From: Trogon surrucura
Lineage: Eukaryota > Chordata > Aves > Trogoniformes > Trogonidae
Direction of reading: 5' to 3'
Assembly: GCA_020746105.1 (NCBI GenBank)
Contig: JAJGST010000082.1
Span: 1 to 64,000, forward strand
DNA: 64,000 nt
In this document: one piece after another, positions 42,900 through 55,110 of the stretch
Position numbering within the stretch: position 1 is the stretch's first letter
Layout: each line of letters starts with the position of its first letter
Made by a program: the position numbers and the translations under genes
Notes under the pieces: model-generated
Databases searched by the model: none
The model's input: only the letters and a program-made list of their open reading frames with translations
Told to the model about the DNA's origin: nothing

Positions 42900-45210
42900 A
42901 ATCATAGAATCATAGAATCATAGAATGTTAGGGATTGGAAGGGACCTCGAAAGATCATCAAGTCCGATCCCCCTGCCAGAGCAGGAATGCCTAGAATATG
43001 CTACACAGGAACATGTCCAGGCAGGTCTTGAATGTCTCCAGAGAAGGAGACTCCACAACCTCTCTGGGCAGCCTGGGCCAGGGCTCCGTCACCCTCACTG
43101 AGAAGAAGTTTCTTCTCGAGTTTAAGCGGAACCTCTTATGTTCCAGTTTCAGCCCATTACCCCTTGTCCTATCAGTGGTTGTCACCAAGAAGAGCCTGGC
43201 TCCATCCTCGTGACGCTCACCCTTGATATATTTGTAAACATTAATGAGGTCACCCCTCAGTCTCCTCTTCTCCAAACTAAAGAGCCCCAGCTCCCTCAGT
43301 CTTTTCTCATAAGGGAGATGCTCCACTCCCTTCATCATCCTAGTTGCCCTGTGCTGGACTCTCTCCAGCACTTCCCTGTCTTTCTTGAACTGAGGGGCCC
43401 AGAACTGGACACAATATTCCAGATGGGGTCTCACCAGGGCAGAGTAGAGGGGAAGGAGAACCTCTCTCGAACTACTAACCACCCCCCTTCTAATACACCC
43501 CAGGATGCCATTGGCCTTCCTGGCCACAAGGGCACAGTGCTGGCTCATGGTCATCCTGCTGTCCACCAAGACTCCCAGGTCCCTTTCCCCTACACTACTC
43601 TCTAATAAGTCATTCCCCAACTTATACTGGAACCTTGGAGTTGTTCCTACCCAGATGCAAGATTCTACATTTACCCTTGTTATATTTCATTAAAATTTTC
43701 CCCGCCCAACCCTCCAGCCTGTCCAGGTCTCGCTGGATGGCAGCACAGCCTTCTGGAGTGTCAGCCACTCCTCCCAGCTTGGTGTCATCAGCAAACTTGC
43801 TGATAGTACTCTCTAGTCCCTCATCCAAGTCATCGATGAATATATTGAATAATACTGGTCCCAGTACCGACCCTTGAGGCACTCCACTGGATACAGGTCT
43901 CCAACCAGACTCCGCCCCATTGACCACAACTCTTTGGCTTCTTCCCCTTAGCCAGTTCGCAGTCCACCTCACTACCCGAGAGTCTAGACCACACTTCCTC
44001 AGTTTAGCAGCAAGGATGCTGTGGGAGACTGTGTCAAATGCTTTACTGAAGTCAAGGTAGACCACACCCACCGCTCTGCCATCATCTATCCACCTTGTTA
44101 TATCCTCATAAAAGGCTATGAAGTTAGTCAAGCACGACTTCCCTTTGGTGAAGCCATGTTGACTGTCTCTAATGACCCTCTTATCCCTGATACGCCTTGA
44201 GATGGCACCAAGGATAAGTCCTTCCATCACTTTCCCAGGGATGGAGGTGAGGCTGACTGGCCTATAGTTACCCGGGTCCTCCTTCTTGCCCTTTTTGAAG
44301 ACTGGAGTGACATTTGCTTCCCTCCCGTCCTCAGGCACCTCTCCCGTCTCCCAAGACTTGGCAAAGATGATGGAGAGTGGTCTAGCAATGACATCAGCCA
44401 GCTCCCTCAGCACCCGTGGATGCATCCCGTCTGGACCCATGGATTTATGGATGTCCAGATTGCTTAATTGGTCCCTAACCCAGTCCTCATCAACTAAAGC
44501 AAACTCCTCCACTGCCCTGACTTCCTCTGGGGCCTCAGGGGAATGGGGCTCCTCAGAACAGCCTCCGGCAGAGTAGACAGAGGCAAAGAAGGCATTCAGT
44601 AACTCTGCCTTCTCTGTATCTTCTGTCACCAAGGCACCCACCTCATTCATCAGTGGGCCTACATTGCCTCTGGTGTTAGTTTTATCTGCCACGTGTTTGA
44701 AAAAGGTCTTCCTGTTGTCCTTGACCCCTCTCGCCAGGTTCAATTCTAGGGAGGCCTTTGCTTTCCTAGTTGCCTCCCTACACCCTCGGACAACAGCCTT
44801 ATATTCTTCCCAAGTGGCCAGCCCTGCCTTCCAAGATCTGTAAATTCTCCTCTTGCCCTTGAGCTTACCCAGCAGATCCCTGTTTAGCCACGCAGGTCTC
44901 CTGGCTCCCTTCGTTGACTTCCTACGTGTCGGGATGCTCTGATCTTGAGCACGGTAGAAGCAGTCCCTGAACGCTAACCAACTGTCTTGGGCCCCTTTAC
45001 CTTCAAACAGCCTTGCCCATGGGATTTTCTCTAGTAATTGCTTGAAAAATCCAAAGTTTGCCTTGGCAAAGTCCAGGGTTGCAATTCTGCTTGCTATTTT
45101 GTTTCTGCTACATGAGATCCTGAACTCCACAATTTCATGGTCACTGCAGCCAAGGCAGCCCTCAACCTTTACTGCTTCAACCAGATCCTCCTTGTTAGCG
45201 AGGATGACAA
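42900..45210 (-). mobile_element. Young CR1 LINE, longest copy in the window
   Basis: 2.3 kb. Three TCATAGAA-type tail units, then ORF2 from the endonuclease-RT linker ([10 protein letters not shown]-type segment near 45140) to the C-terminus. The frame is open for 502 codons (43622-45130), then one extra base near 43634-43638 (AACCTTGGAGTTG here, AACCTGGGGTTG in sister copies) shifts it into the 209-codon frame 42991-43620. Both frames together span RT motifs [29 protein letters not shown] and the C-terminal block. No endonuclease. Confidence 0.96.
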
Positions 45211-45616
45211 CTTTTAGGCATCTGAATAAAGATGATTAACAAGCTTACAGATAGTTAGGGTGTGCAGATATACTTGTCTTCTCCCACTGTCTCACAATAT
45301 TGCATTGAAAAACTTACCTAACAGCACGGAGATTTAAGAATTTGAATATTTTTCCAGGAAGCTTCAATCATTTACACTTCTATTTCTGAGAAAATGAAAG
45401 CCCCTTCTTGTTCATTAGAGCTATAGAACTATTTGATTAAATAAAAATGTGTATGAATTTACAAATCTTAAATGTATGGGGACTACTGAGAGAAAATGAA
45501 ATTATATTTAAAGTTCTCTGATTTTCCTTTTCAGTATTAGCTGTATTTTCATATATAGCAAGATTTTAATGCTGTAGTCATTAACTCAGTAAATTCATTA
45601 AAGGCTTTTTGTACTC
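45211..45616. other. Unassigned AT-rich stretch between CR1 and LTR
   Basis: Could be more of the fossil retrovirus on the minus strand, but I find no clear pol motif in any frame. Confidence 0.35.
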
Positions 45617-46664
45617 TGTCATGAGTTTGAGTCTGGCAGGTTTTTTGGAAAGGCAGGGGTAGAGCTGTGTGGGAAGCTTTGAGAGCCTCCCCCATTCCCA
45701 GGCAGGAGTTGGACTTGCCTCCAGCCAGGGCCAGGCCAATCAGTGACTCTGCGATCAAACTATTTAAGAGGTGACTCTATTGTTCTTTCTTTCTCTTGTT
45801 TTGAGCTGTCCTGCCTTTAATGTTGGGGAGTTTTTCTGTTGGAGGAAGGAGAGGTGAGACGAAAACAAAGGAACATCACTCTGAGAAGAAAGAGTCGGAA
45901 AAGAGTCGCTGAGGAGAGAGAGGGGAGAAGAGCTCCTGAGGAGAAGCAGAGCGAGAAGGCTGCCAGAGCAGGACCTTTCCCTGAAGCCCGTGGTGGCTGG
46001 GATGGCAGGAAGGTGATTACCGGCCAGCTGGGGGGACTGACGGCGGTGAGGACGTCCAGGATGCATCGGTCCAGGATGCGTCAGTACCTGCAGAGGCCCA
46101 TGTGAGAGGGGAGAGAGACTGAGCATCAGTGGGCCATGCACCCAGGGTGATCTGTGGCCCCGAGGGACTCACGAGGAGGGAGAGAATTGCCTTCTATGAA
46201 GTGGGCACCACGCGGCACGAAGGAGAGAGTGCGAGGAGGCCTCTTTCTCAATCAAGAGCTGCCGTGGACACTGAAGAGTGGCCGGATGGAGCACACCCCC
46301 CACCTGCTGCCCCCTTGCACTGGTGTCGGGGGGATGAAGTAGCCGGGAAGATGGGAGGTGTGGGGGGGAAGTGTATTTAAGATCAGGTCATATTTATTGA
46401 TGTATTCCTCTCACTATGCTACTTTGTAAACAGTGATGGTGAATTAAATCTGTGTTTTTTCTCCCCAAGTCACTCTGGTTCTTTACCCATCATCTTGAAT
46501 GGTAGATTATTACCCTCCCTATCCTTAATCTCAACCCTTGAGCCCTTTTAGTTGAATTTTCTCCCTCTACATAACTGTGGAAATGGGGGTGGATCAAGGA
46601 GTGAGCTGGAGACCCTGTGGGTTTTTTTTTCCTTTTTTTGTTCCAGTTGGCTTGAACCATGACA
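45617..46664 (+). mobile_element. Solo LTR with perfect TGTCATG/CATGACA termini
   Basis: 1,048 bp, starting TGTCATGAGTTTGAG and ending TTGAACCATGACA. Flanks TACTC (45612-45616) and TATTC (46665-46669) form a 4/5 target duplication. A poly(A) region near 46440 (AATTAAATCTG) precedes the U5 block CTCCCCAAGTCACTCTGG. It is the most complete reference copy for the fragments at 4050, 24861 and 57011. Confidence 0.88.
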
Positions 46665-46669
46665 TATTC

Positions 46670-47744
46670 TCATCCTGTTCAAAAAATACACTGAGAATAA
46701 GAAAATAACAGACAAATATGTACATAAGAAATATTTGGGATGAACCAATCATGTCATATAGTTGCAATCATTCCCCCTTTGTTGCTGTGGGCCACTGAAT
46801 GGGCCACATGAGCAAGAATATCTGTAATTATTGCTGTACTCCTGTTATGAATTGGTGGTTTAGGCTGCTTAAAGAAGCACTGTCAAAGCTATCAGCAAAA
46901 GTAGTCGTATTGATATACAATGTTGTACAAGTGCAACTGAACACAATTCAATACAAGATTCACTCTATTTCTTACTGCACAAAAGATATAACAATTATAT
47001 GAAGCTACCAAGATACAATCAAAGTCAGCAAGACACGAATTATAGTTAACACAAGGTTTTGTGAGATATTGACTGCTTACCAAATACTTGCTTTGGTAAG
47101 GTTCTCTGCCTCTAGGAGCTATCTTGAGAGATGTCCCTTTTCAAGGGGAGATTACTGCCATGTAGCCAAGTGCTTAGCAGGGACAAGGCTCATTTAGGCT
47201 CTCGTATTTATGGAATAAAGTGGTTAGCCTGTAGTCAAGTTGCATGCAGTTGAAAAGATGTGCAGGAGAGTCCTTGTACCCACAACTTTCTTCGTTCCTT
47301 GACAAATGAGTGTGGAAAAGCCATCTGCTACTAATGTGTTAATCGCATGATCCAAGCTCATATGCATCATGGTTACTGTGTCACTCTGTTCCCTTGTGGG
47401 TCTTCAGAGAACAGACTGGAACTAGAGGAGTTCTTGGCTTAGGCCTCTGCCTCCTTTTGAACCTGTACCAAGCTGCTACTAGTTTCATTAAAAAGTTGAG
47501 TTCGTCCATCACAAACCCCAAACTATTTTTCTGGTAATTTTCAGGGAGCTGAAAACCTCTCCAGGACCGGTGTAGAATATTTCTTGCCCCTTTGGTAGTT
47601 GTAGTACAATTAGTGTTCAGTGATCAAGTAAGCTATTGTCTGAAACTGGAGAGGGAGAGACATTTTTCAAGCAATGAGAGAATCTCACTATTTCTCATCT
47701 TCCCAGAAATATCTCCCGGAGAGAATATTGGAATCTCCAGGGAG
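46670..47744. other. Unassigned non-coding stretch
   Basis: No gene or repeat recognised. Confidence 0.35.
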
Positions 47745-47922
47745 GTATAGGGATGCACTACCCAGGGAAGTAGTGGAGTCACTGTCCCTGGAGGTATTTA
47801 AGGAAAGGCTGGATGTGGCACTTAGCGCCGTGGTCTGGCCATTGCGATGGTGTTGAATCATCGGCTGGACTTGATGATCTCAGAGGTCTTTTCCAACCAC
47901 AACAATTCTGTGATTCTGTGAG
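47745..47922 (+). mobile_element. Old CR1 3'-end fragment
   Basis: GGGATGCACTACCCAGGGAAG, the ORF2 end (VVESLSLEVFK), then CGGCTGGACTTGATGATCTC and the tail ACAATTCTGTGATTCTGTG. An older, shorter-tailed CR1 subfamily. Confidence 0.88.
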
Positions 47923-48204
47923 AAATCCCTGGGCACGTTACAGGAGCTTGAGTAACACCCTGTCTCAGCAGTTCTACGGGGTTAGGAAGTGTCCTAGTTT
48001 CAGGTGATGGAGCCCACCTTCTTCACCCTTAGATATCGAGTCTCAGTCAATGGTGGTTTTGTATTTCATCTGAAGCACATTCAGTATGAACTAAGACATT
48101 TAGAGTAAAGTTCTTTGGTCAGCAATCCTGGTACTTCTGGCTCTTTGGCAAGGGTGAGAGTCTGTATCTCAGCCCCTTCCCCTTCACTGACCCCCCTTCA
48201 CTGC

Positions 48205-48400
48205 TGTGTACAAGAGCGTATGTCTCTCTTCTACTGGGGAGCCCAGCTCTGGAGACAGCACTCCAGGTGTGGCTTCATCCGTGCTGAGCAGAGCTGAAGG
48301 ATCACCTGCCTGACCTGCTGGCAACACGCTGCCTGATGCAGCCCAGGATGCTGTTAACCTTCTGTGTGTCAGTGGCACATTGCTGGATCCTGAATCAAAT
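48205..48400 (-). mobile_element. Old CR1 internal fragment
   Basis: The reversed block GGGGAGCCCAGCTCTGGAGAC, then GCAGCCCAGGATGCTGTTAACC, is the RT C-terminal region of an old CR1 subfamily. Neither end of the element is present. Confidence 0.75.
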
Positions 48401-48700
48401 AGCATTAAACACAAGGGATATTGAACTACCCCACTCTTTATTCCATCCCCAAGATGAATCATGTTGTCACCAGTGGGAGGATTACTTCCTCCTTTTTTTT
48501 TGTGAATGCTCATGGGTATTTTATAGTTTTGCCAGCACTTATTTCTATTTGGCTCATAAACTTAGATATATGATAGTCCTCCTCCAGTCATGGTTTTATT
48601 TCATTTAGCTTGAAAACATGCAAATGCACAAAGCTATGAAAAAAACTAATTGCCCTAAAAAAAAAATCACAAAAACCTCTGGCTACTTATAACTACAAAA

Positions 48701-50385
48701 TCACAGTATCACAGTATCACAGTATGCTAGGGATTGGAAGTGACCTCAAAAGATCATCTAGTCCAATCCCCTTGCCAGAGTAGGAACACCCAGATGATGT
48801 TACACAGGAAGGCGTCCAGGTGGGTTTTGAATGTCTCCAGAGAAGGAGACTCCACACCCTCCCTGGGCAGTCTGGGCCAGGGCTCTGCCACCCTCACTGA
48901 GAAGAAGTTTCTTCTCAAATTTAAGTGGAATCTCTTATGTTCCAGTTTCAGCCCATTACCCCTTGTCCTATCAGTGGTTGTCACCGAGAAGAGCCTGGCT
49001 CCATCCTCGTGACACTCACCCTTTAGATATTTATAAACACTAATGAGGTCACCCCTCAGTATCCTCCAAACTAAAGAGCCCCAGCTCTCTCAGTCTTTCC
49101 TCATAAGGGAGATGCTCCACTCCCTTCATCATCCTAGTTGCCCTGTGCTGGACTCTCTCCAGCAGTTCCCTGTCTTTCTTGAACTGAGGGGCCCAGAACT
49201 GGACACAAGATTTCAGATGTGGCCTCACCAGGGCAGAGTAGAGGGGAAGGAGAACCTCTCTCGACCTACTAACCACCCCCCTTCTAATACACCCCAGGAT
49301 GCCATTGGCCTTCCTGGCCACAAGGGCACACTGCTGGCTCATGGCCATCCTGCTGTCCACCAGCACCCCCAGGTCCCTTTTCCCTACACTGTTCTCTAAC
49401 AGGTCATTCCCCAACCTATACTGGAACCTGAGGTTGTTCCTACCCAGATGTAGGACCCTACACTTTCCCTTGTTGTATTTCATCAAGTTATTCCCTGCCC
49501 AACTCTCCAGTCTGTCCAGGTCTCGCTGAATGGCAGCACAGCCTTCTGGAGTGTCAGCCACTCCTCCCAGCTTGGTGTCATCAGCAGACTCACTGATAGT
49601 ACTCTCTAGTCCCTCATCCAAGTCATTGATGAATGTATTGAACAATACTGGTCCCAGTACTGACCCTTGAGGCACTCCACTGGATACAGGCCTCCAACGA
49701 GACTCCGCCCCATTGACTACGACTCTCTGGCTTCTTTCCTTCAGCCAGTTCACAGTCCACCTCACTACCTGATAGTCCAGCCCACACTTCCTCAGTTCAC
49801 CTGCGAGGATGCTGTGGGAGACTGTGTCAAATGCTTTACTGAAGTCAAGGTAGACCACATCCACCGCTCTGCCATCATCTATCTACCTCGTTATTTCCTC
49901 ATAAAAGGCTATGAAGTTGGTCAAGCATGACTTCCCCTTGGTGAAGCCATGTTGACTGTCTCTGATGACCCTCTTATCCCTGATACGCCTTGTGATGGCA
50001 CCAAGGATAAGTCGTTCCATCACTTTCCCAGGGATGGAGGTGAGGCTGACCAGTCTATAATTACCCGGGTCCTCCTTCTTGCACTTTTTGAAGACTGGAG
50101 TGACATTTGTCTCCCTCCCGTCCTCAGGCACCTCTCCCGTCTCCCAAGACTTGGCAAAGATGATGGAGAGTGATCCACCAATGACTTCCGCCAGCTCCCT
50201 CAGCACCCGTGGATGCATCCTGTCTGGACCCATGGATTTATGGATGTCCAGATTGCTTAATTGGTCTCTAACCCAGTCCTCATTGACTAAGGCAAACTCC
50301 TCCATTGACTTGACTTCATCTGGGGCCTCAGGGGAACAGGGCTCCTCAGAACAGCCTCCGGTAGAGTAGACAGAGACAAAGATCA
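48701..50385 (-). mobile_element. CR1 LINE (1.7 kb), ORF2 with one nonsense and one indel
   Basis: Tail TCACAGTATCACAGTATCACAG, a sequence variant of the family repeat. ORF2 is open in 49049-49864 and 49883-50386, separated by a Trp codon turned to TAG near 49881. A small deletion near 49062 shifts the C-terminal codons. RT motifs [12 protein letters not shown] and SADD (Ser for the first Phe) are present. Moderately old. Confidence 0.95.
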
Positions 50386-50725
50386 TTAATTATTTCTGCC
50401 TGTACAACTGGGACAACTCTGATCCAAAAAGCAAGCTTCAGGCGGAGCCAGTTTCTGAAATAACTCCATATATAAAACTAAAAGTAAACAAAGGTAAGTT
50501 CAGATTCAGACAAGACCTGACAAATTCTGCAGCATGATACATATCATTCTTGTATGCCTTGGGCTTGTTACTGGCACTGGAAGCTCCAGATGGGTTGGGC
50601 TGAAACAGCAGGGGTTAGTTGTTTTGTTTCAGTGTTTCTAGCCAAGTCAACCTGTAAAATAATCTATAGCGGCTGAGTGAAGTTAATGTGTGAGTGTAAC
50701 TGTGTGTATCTAAGTTAAGATCAAG

Positions 50726-51078
50726 GAATCATAGAATCATAGAGTCATAGAATGGTTTGAGTTGGAAGGGACCTTGAAGATCTAGTTGCAACCCACCTAC
50801 CATGGGCAGAGACACCTTCCATTAGACCTATTGTTACACTTCCTTGTAGACAGTCCCCCCCAGCTTTCCTGTAGCTCCCTTCAGGTACTGGAAGGCTGCT
50901 ATAAATTCTCCCCAACTCTCTCAGCCTGTCCTTGTAGGAGAGGTGCTCCGGCCCTCTTAATATCTTGATGGCCCACCTCTGGACCTGCTCCAACAGGTCC
51001 ACAACCTTCGTGTGTTGGGGGCTCCACAGCTGGATGCAGGACTCCAGGTGGGGCCTCGCCAGAGTAGAGTAGAGGGCT
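50726..51078 (-). mobile_element. Old CR1 3'-end fragment
   Basis: Reversed tail AATCATAGAATCATAGAGTC, then TTTGAGTTGGAAGGGACC and an RT C-terminal block containing CTCCACAGCTGGATGCAGG, characteristic of an older CR1 subfamily than the 2-kb copies. Confidence 0.9.
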
Positions 51079-51099
51079 GGGCCAGGGATGGACATAAAC

Positions 51100-53045
51100 A
51101 TACACAGACAAGGGAAAGTCAGTGGGTTAATGTATGTCTTGATCTTTTCTGCATCTTTCTTGAGGATTAATCCCTAGTCATGACAGAGGCTGAACATAAA
51201 GCTATTAAGAAGAAACTGGAGCAATGTGTTGCAATGGATTCATCAGTCTGGCACTGTGGTTAAATTTCCCAGTTGAGTATGGGACACAGTGACTGAAATA
51301 GATCAGGGTAAAGCTGTAAGATTAAGGCCAGATTAGGACAATGAGTTGTTCTAGGCAGGTTGGTCTTGAAGGATCGAATTGAGAGTTAACACTGGTACAT
51401 GAAACTGGAACAACACAGTGTCAAAAATGTACTTTTCAAGGAAAGTAATTTAACAAAGGTGCTGGACAGGACATAGAGAACTCAGTTGTCCTTGTCTGTG
51501 GAAGTATTCACACTTTCTGTGCTTAACTTGTCACTTCAAACTCAGCCATTTTCACTACCATTATCGAATCCAGCTAACGGGTGATATTTCAAAACAGAGG
51601 GGTCACAATTCCCTACATCATTCTAAAAGTTTTGGGAAACTTTGCTGCAGACAAAAACATTCTCTGATCTTTCTCCCAAGACTGTAAATCTTGAGGCTAG
51701 ACCATCAACCCTCCCCACGGTGCCTCATTTTGTTTGTTCCATGATGCCAGTTCTACAGTGAGTTGTGAGGTGTGGAATGAGGGAAAGGCTTCTGTGGGAA
51801 GAAGTCCCGTATGCTCTGCCCCAGGAATAAGCCTCTTGCTGAATGACAATCCAGCCTCTGCAATCAGTTGAATAGCACAAGTCAGAACATGAGATAGCAC
51901 AGCTAGACCTGACCCATATCCTTAAGATACAGGAATAGGCCAGGCTGTGCAGAAGGTTTAGGCGGGTGGGAGAGTCTCTTGTGAAGGTCCATTGGTCTGG
52001 GTTTTCATTATACCTGTTACAAATGTGTAAATCTAGTTTGGTAATTCCAGCCTTCTGTGCTGTTATCTATTTTATTGCAACTGTGTTCCTTGAGTGTGGT
52101 TTCCCAGATTCATAAATAGCGCAAGAAAGTAAGACCTTATGCAAGCCTGGTTTGTCAAAGGGGTGCGCAGTAAAAGAGTAATGAAGATGGGCCAGACAAG
52201 AGGAATCTGCATGATACTGACAGCTTCCTGGTAACAATCAGTGGGGGAGTAAGGCTGAAGGATTCTGGTAAATTGAATTAGTATAGTTAGGCCAAAATAA
52301 TCAAATAAATTAAAGTGAATGGAACAGGCCATAGATGAGTTGTCGGAGTTAGTCAGTCTCAGTACAAACTGACTTAAGAAAGCACAGACAGGACAGAGCA
52401 ATGAAATATTAGTGTTGAAGTAGGTGAAGGGAGTGATGTAAGATTCTTTCTGTAGCATTTCCCCTCTACAAGATTAATTCTCTGCTGTGCTCTGTGCCGC
52501 TGCCAAACCGGTTTTCCAACACCTTGGGAGAGGGAGACATGACACTGCAGGTCTCTCCCTCCCACTTCCCAGTGAAGAACAAAGACCCGGCCAGGTTCTG
52601 CAGTCCCAGTCTCTTGCAACATCCTTGCTCACTCAGTGCAGCTTCTGTGTCCAGCACCTCTGGTCACAAGTTTTCCACCAGCTTCAGAGGCGGGATTGAG
52701 CACACAATGCACAGGGAAGACCTGAGTTTGTAACTGTGAATAAGGACTACTGAATCTGCTGCCTTAGCAACTCACATCATCTTAAGGTAAGAATTTTTGG
52801 CTGATCTTTAAAAATCAGCGCTCTATCCAAATTACTTTCTTGTGCTAAAGTTAAACCTGCCAAGGATAAAGGCTGATGCGGCTGAGTCAGGGCCAAATTA
52901 ACTGTGTCTGTATGAACAGATTAGACTGGTGTGATGATCTTGTTTCCTTCTCATCAATTACAAAGTTACTGTTTGAATGTCTTTAAGGTTACAATTGAAT
53001 TATTACTATTTAGATTTGGGCTTTATTACTAAATGCATTATCTGC
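51100..53045. other. Unassigned stretch
   Basis: No repeat or gene recognised. 52440-52780 is locally GC-richer and ends in AAG|GTAAGAA, which could be a non-coding exon of an unknown gene, but there is no supporting peptide. A 128-codon minus frame at 52072-52458 shows no motif. Confidence 0.35.
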
Positions 53046-53142
53046 TATTGGTGGCGTCCCTGCCCATAACAGGGAGGTTGGATTAAATGATCTCTGAGGT
53101 CCCTTCCAGCCTAAGCCATTCTATGATTCTATGATTCTATTC
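53046..53142 (+). mobile_element. CR1 tail fragment
   Basis: GGTTGGATTAAATGATCTC, CCCTTCCAGCC and the tail TTCTATGATTCTATGATTC: about 95 bp of an old CR1 3' end. Confidence 0.85.
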
Positions 53143-53784
53143 GTTCTAGTATGCATATATCCACGTTAAATTCATTACTCCTCCTACTTACTGTGTTGTC
53201 TTTTAAACTGATTAGCCCTTAAGTGGATGTCTCTGTAGACACACATCTCTGACCCATACCCCTCCTTCCTAGGCTCTCAAGTATGAAGTGGTATTTCTCA
53301 CAGCTGGAGTAATTCCATCTAATATTCACAGAAGGAGCAATCACAGATTGTCTGCTGGGTTCCTTTCCTCTGGGGGCTACAGACAGACACTCTGTGGAAG
53401 CAAAAAACGGTGAGCAAAGCTCTAAACAAAGTAAATCCCGTATGATATTCCCCCAACTAGTGGGCAGGACTGACCTACGTAAGACAGCTCAAGTAGAATT
53501 TTCAGACAAAGCTAAAAGGAAACAGGCTGAAATTTTGATTCCATCTCCCTTGGGCACCTTCAGTAATCCTTGTTTTCTGATACACCTAATTGCTTTCTTG
53601 TCTCAGAATGAACTAATATTAACAATTTGAATATAAGCTGTGAGAGCACAATACCAAATCTGAATGAATAATTGGGATTTTTGGGGCCTCATTACCAGCT
53701 AGGTAAAATCTATGTTGCTCCACTGGCATCTCTGCCACCACAATATCCCATGGTGCAAATTACTCCTGAACGTTATGGGTTAAC
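53143..53784. other. Unassigned non-coding stretch
   Basis: No gene or repeat recognised. Confidence 0.35.
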
Positions 53785-54368
53785 TGTGGTGGGCAGATAA
53801 ACACCACACACTCACTGCCCCTCTGCCATGTTCGTTTGGATGGGGAAGACAAAAGGAAGAATAAACCCGTGAAAACTTAGAGGTCAAGATAAAACAAACA
53901 AACAAACAAACAAACAAAGAAGATAGTAAAGTGAAGGATGAGCAGAAAAAGAGGGAAGAAAACAAAACAAAACAAATGATGCAAAGGCGATCTCTTACCA
54001 TGTCCTGCAGGTAGAGTGTTGCTCAGCCAACTCCTGTGCTAAAGATGGCTAACACCTCCTAAACCCCTCTCTTTTCCCTTTTATGTCTGAGCACGGCATT
54101 ATATGATATGGAATTTCTCTTTGGTTACTTCAGGTTATCTGCTTGGTTGTGTCCTCTCCCAGCCTATTGTCTTCCCCGTATTCACTGGGTGGAGAGTGGG
54201 GGGGGACAGAGTGAGAGACAGAGCAGGCCTTGGTGCTGCACAAACACCCTTCAGCAAAAGCTAGAACACTGACGTGTAGCAGTAGGGTTTTGGTCAGAAA
54301 TCTGAAAGACAGCACCGTATGAGCTCCTGTGAAGAAAACTAGTTCTATCCTAGCCAGGCCCAGTACCA
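53785..54368 (-). mobile_element. Solo LTR, TGTGGTGG family
   Basis: Starts TGTGGTGGGCAGATAAAC and ends CCAGGCCCAGTACCA. Layout follows 21867-22435 (CAACACCC/CAAACACCC block near the right, AGTTC-ATCCTAGCCAGGCC end). Contains an (AAAC)n run at 53885-53919. No clear target duplication, so the right edge is approximate. Confidence 0.65.
53885..53919 (+). repeat. (AAAC)n microsatellite
   Basis: A run of about six AAAC units within the LTR at 53785-54368. Confidence 0.85.
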
Positions 54369-54845
54369 TGGGGTGAGGCCTTTGTAGTTGTCACTCGAAT
54401 GACACACCTGACCTTTACAAACCTGTCACTGTGATCCTAAACCAACACTCTTTTGAGGTCACTGTTCCGCTCTGGAGAAGGCCAGAACACAGGGAAAATT
54501 TGTGGACTCTACCAGGCCCAGCCTGCAAGTCAATTACTCCTGGGACTTAGCACAGAGCATTCCTAAAGAAAGCAACAGACCCTCGTGACATCTCACTCTG
54601 TTTCAGCTTCTCTGACAACTGCAGCTCATGGCTACCCACTAGCCATTGGTGACCGTTCACAACCCATGCCTGGAAACTGCAGTTTCCGTGGCGGGAGATG
54701 AAATTCCCCTTACGCAGTGAAAGGAGTTTCAGGTGTAGGATGAGGAAAAAAGAGAGACAGACAAAGTGTATGTGCTATTATATGAACATAACTGTATTCA
54801 GGAGAAGGAATCAGGGCTTTGAAAACATCTTACAGTGATACAATG

Positions 54846-55110
54846 GAGTCACAGAATGGGCAGAGTTGAATGGGACATCTTGTTCACTCCTCCTTGCTTG
54901 AAGCAGGTCAGCTAGAGAAGGATGCTCAGGACCATGTCCATCTGGGTTTCCAAGGATGAAGACTCCACTCCACCCCTTTCTGGACAAGCTATTCTAGTGC
55001 TTAACCATTGTCACTGTAAAACCTTTTTTCTATTTACAATTCTGTGGGAATGAAACCCTATTAAGGGCTGAACAGGATCCTACACACACTCCTCCCATCA
55101 CCTTGTAAAT
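54846..55110 (-). mobile_element. Very old CR1 3'-end fragment
   Basis: TCACAGAATGGGCAGAGTTG, then CTAGAGAAGGATGCTCAGGACC and ATGAAGACTCCACTCC keep the order of a CR1 3' end at low identity. Confidence 0.75.

Noticed and set aside
52072-52458. A 128-codon minus-strand frame with hydrophobic segments
   Set aside because: No recognisable motif, no start context and no neighbouring exons; length is compatible with chance.
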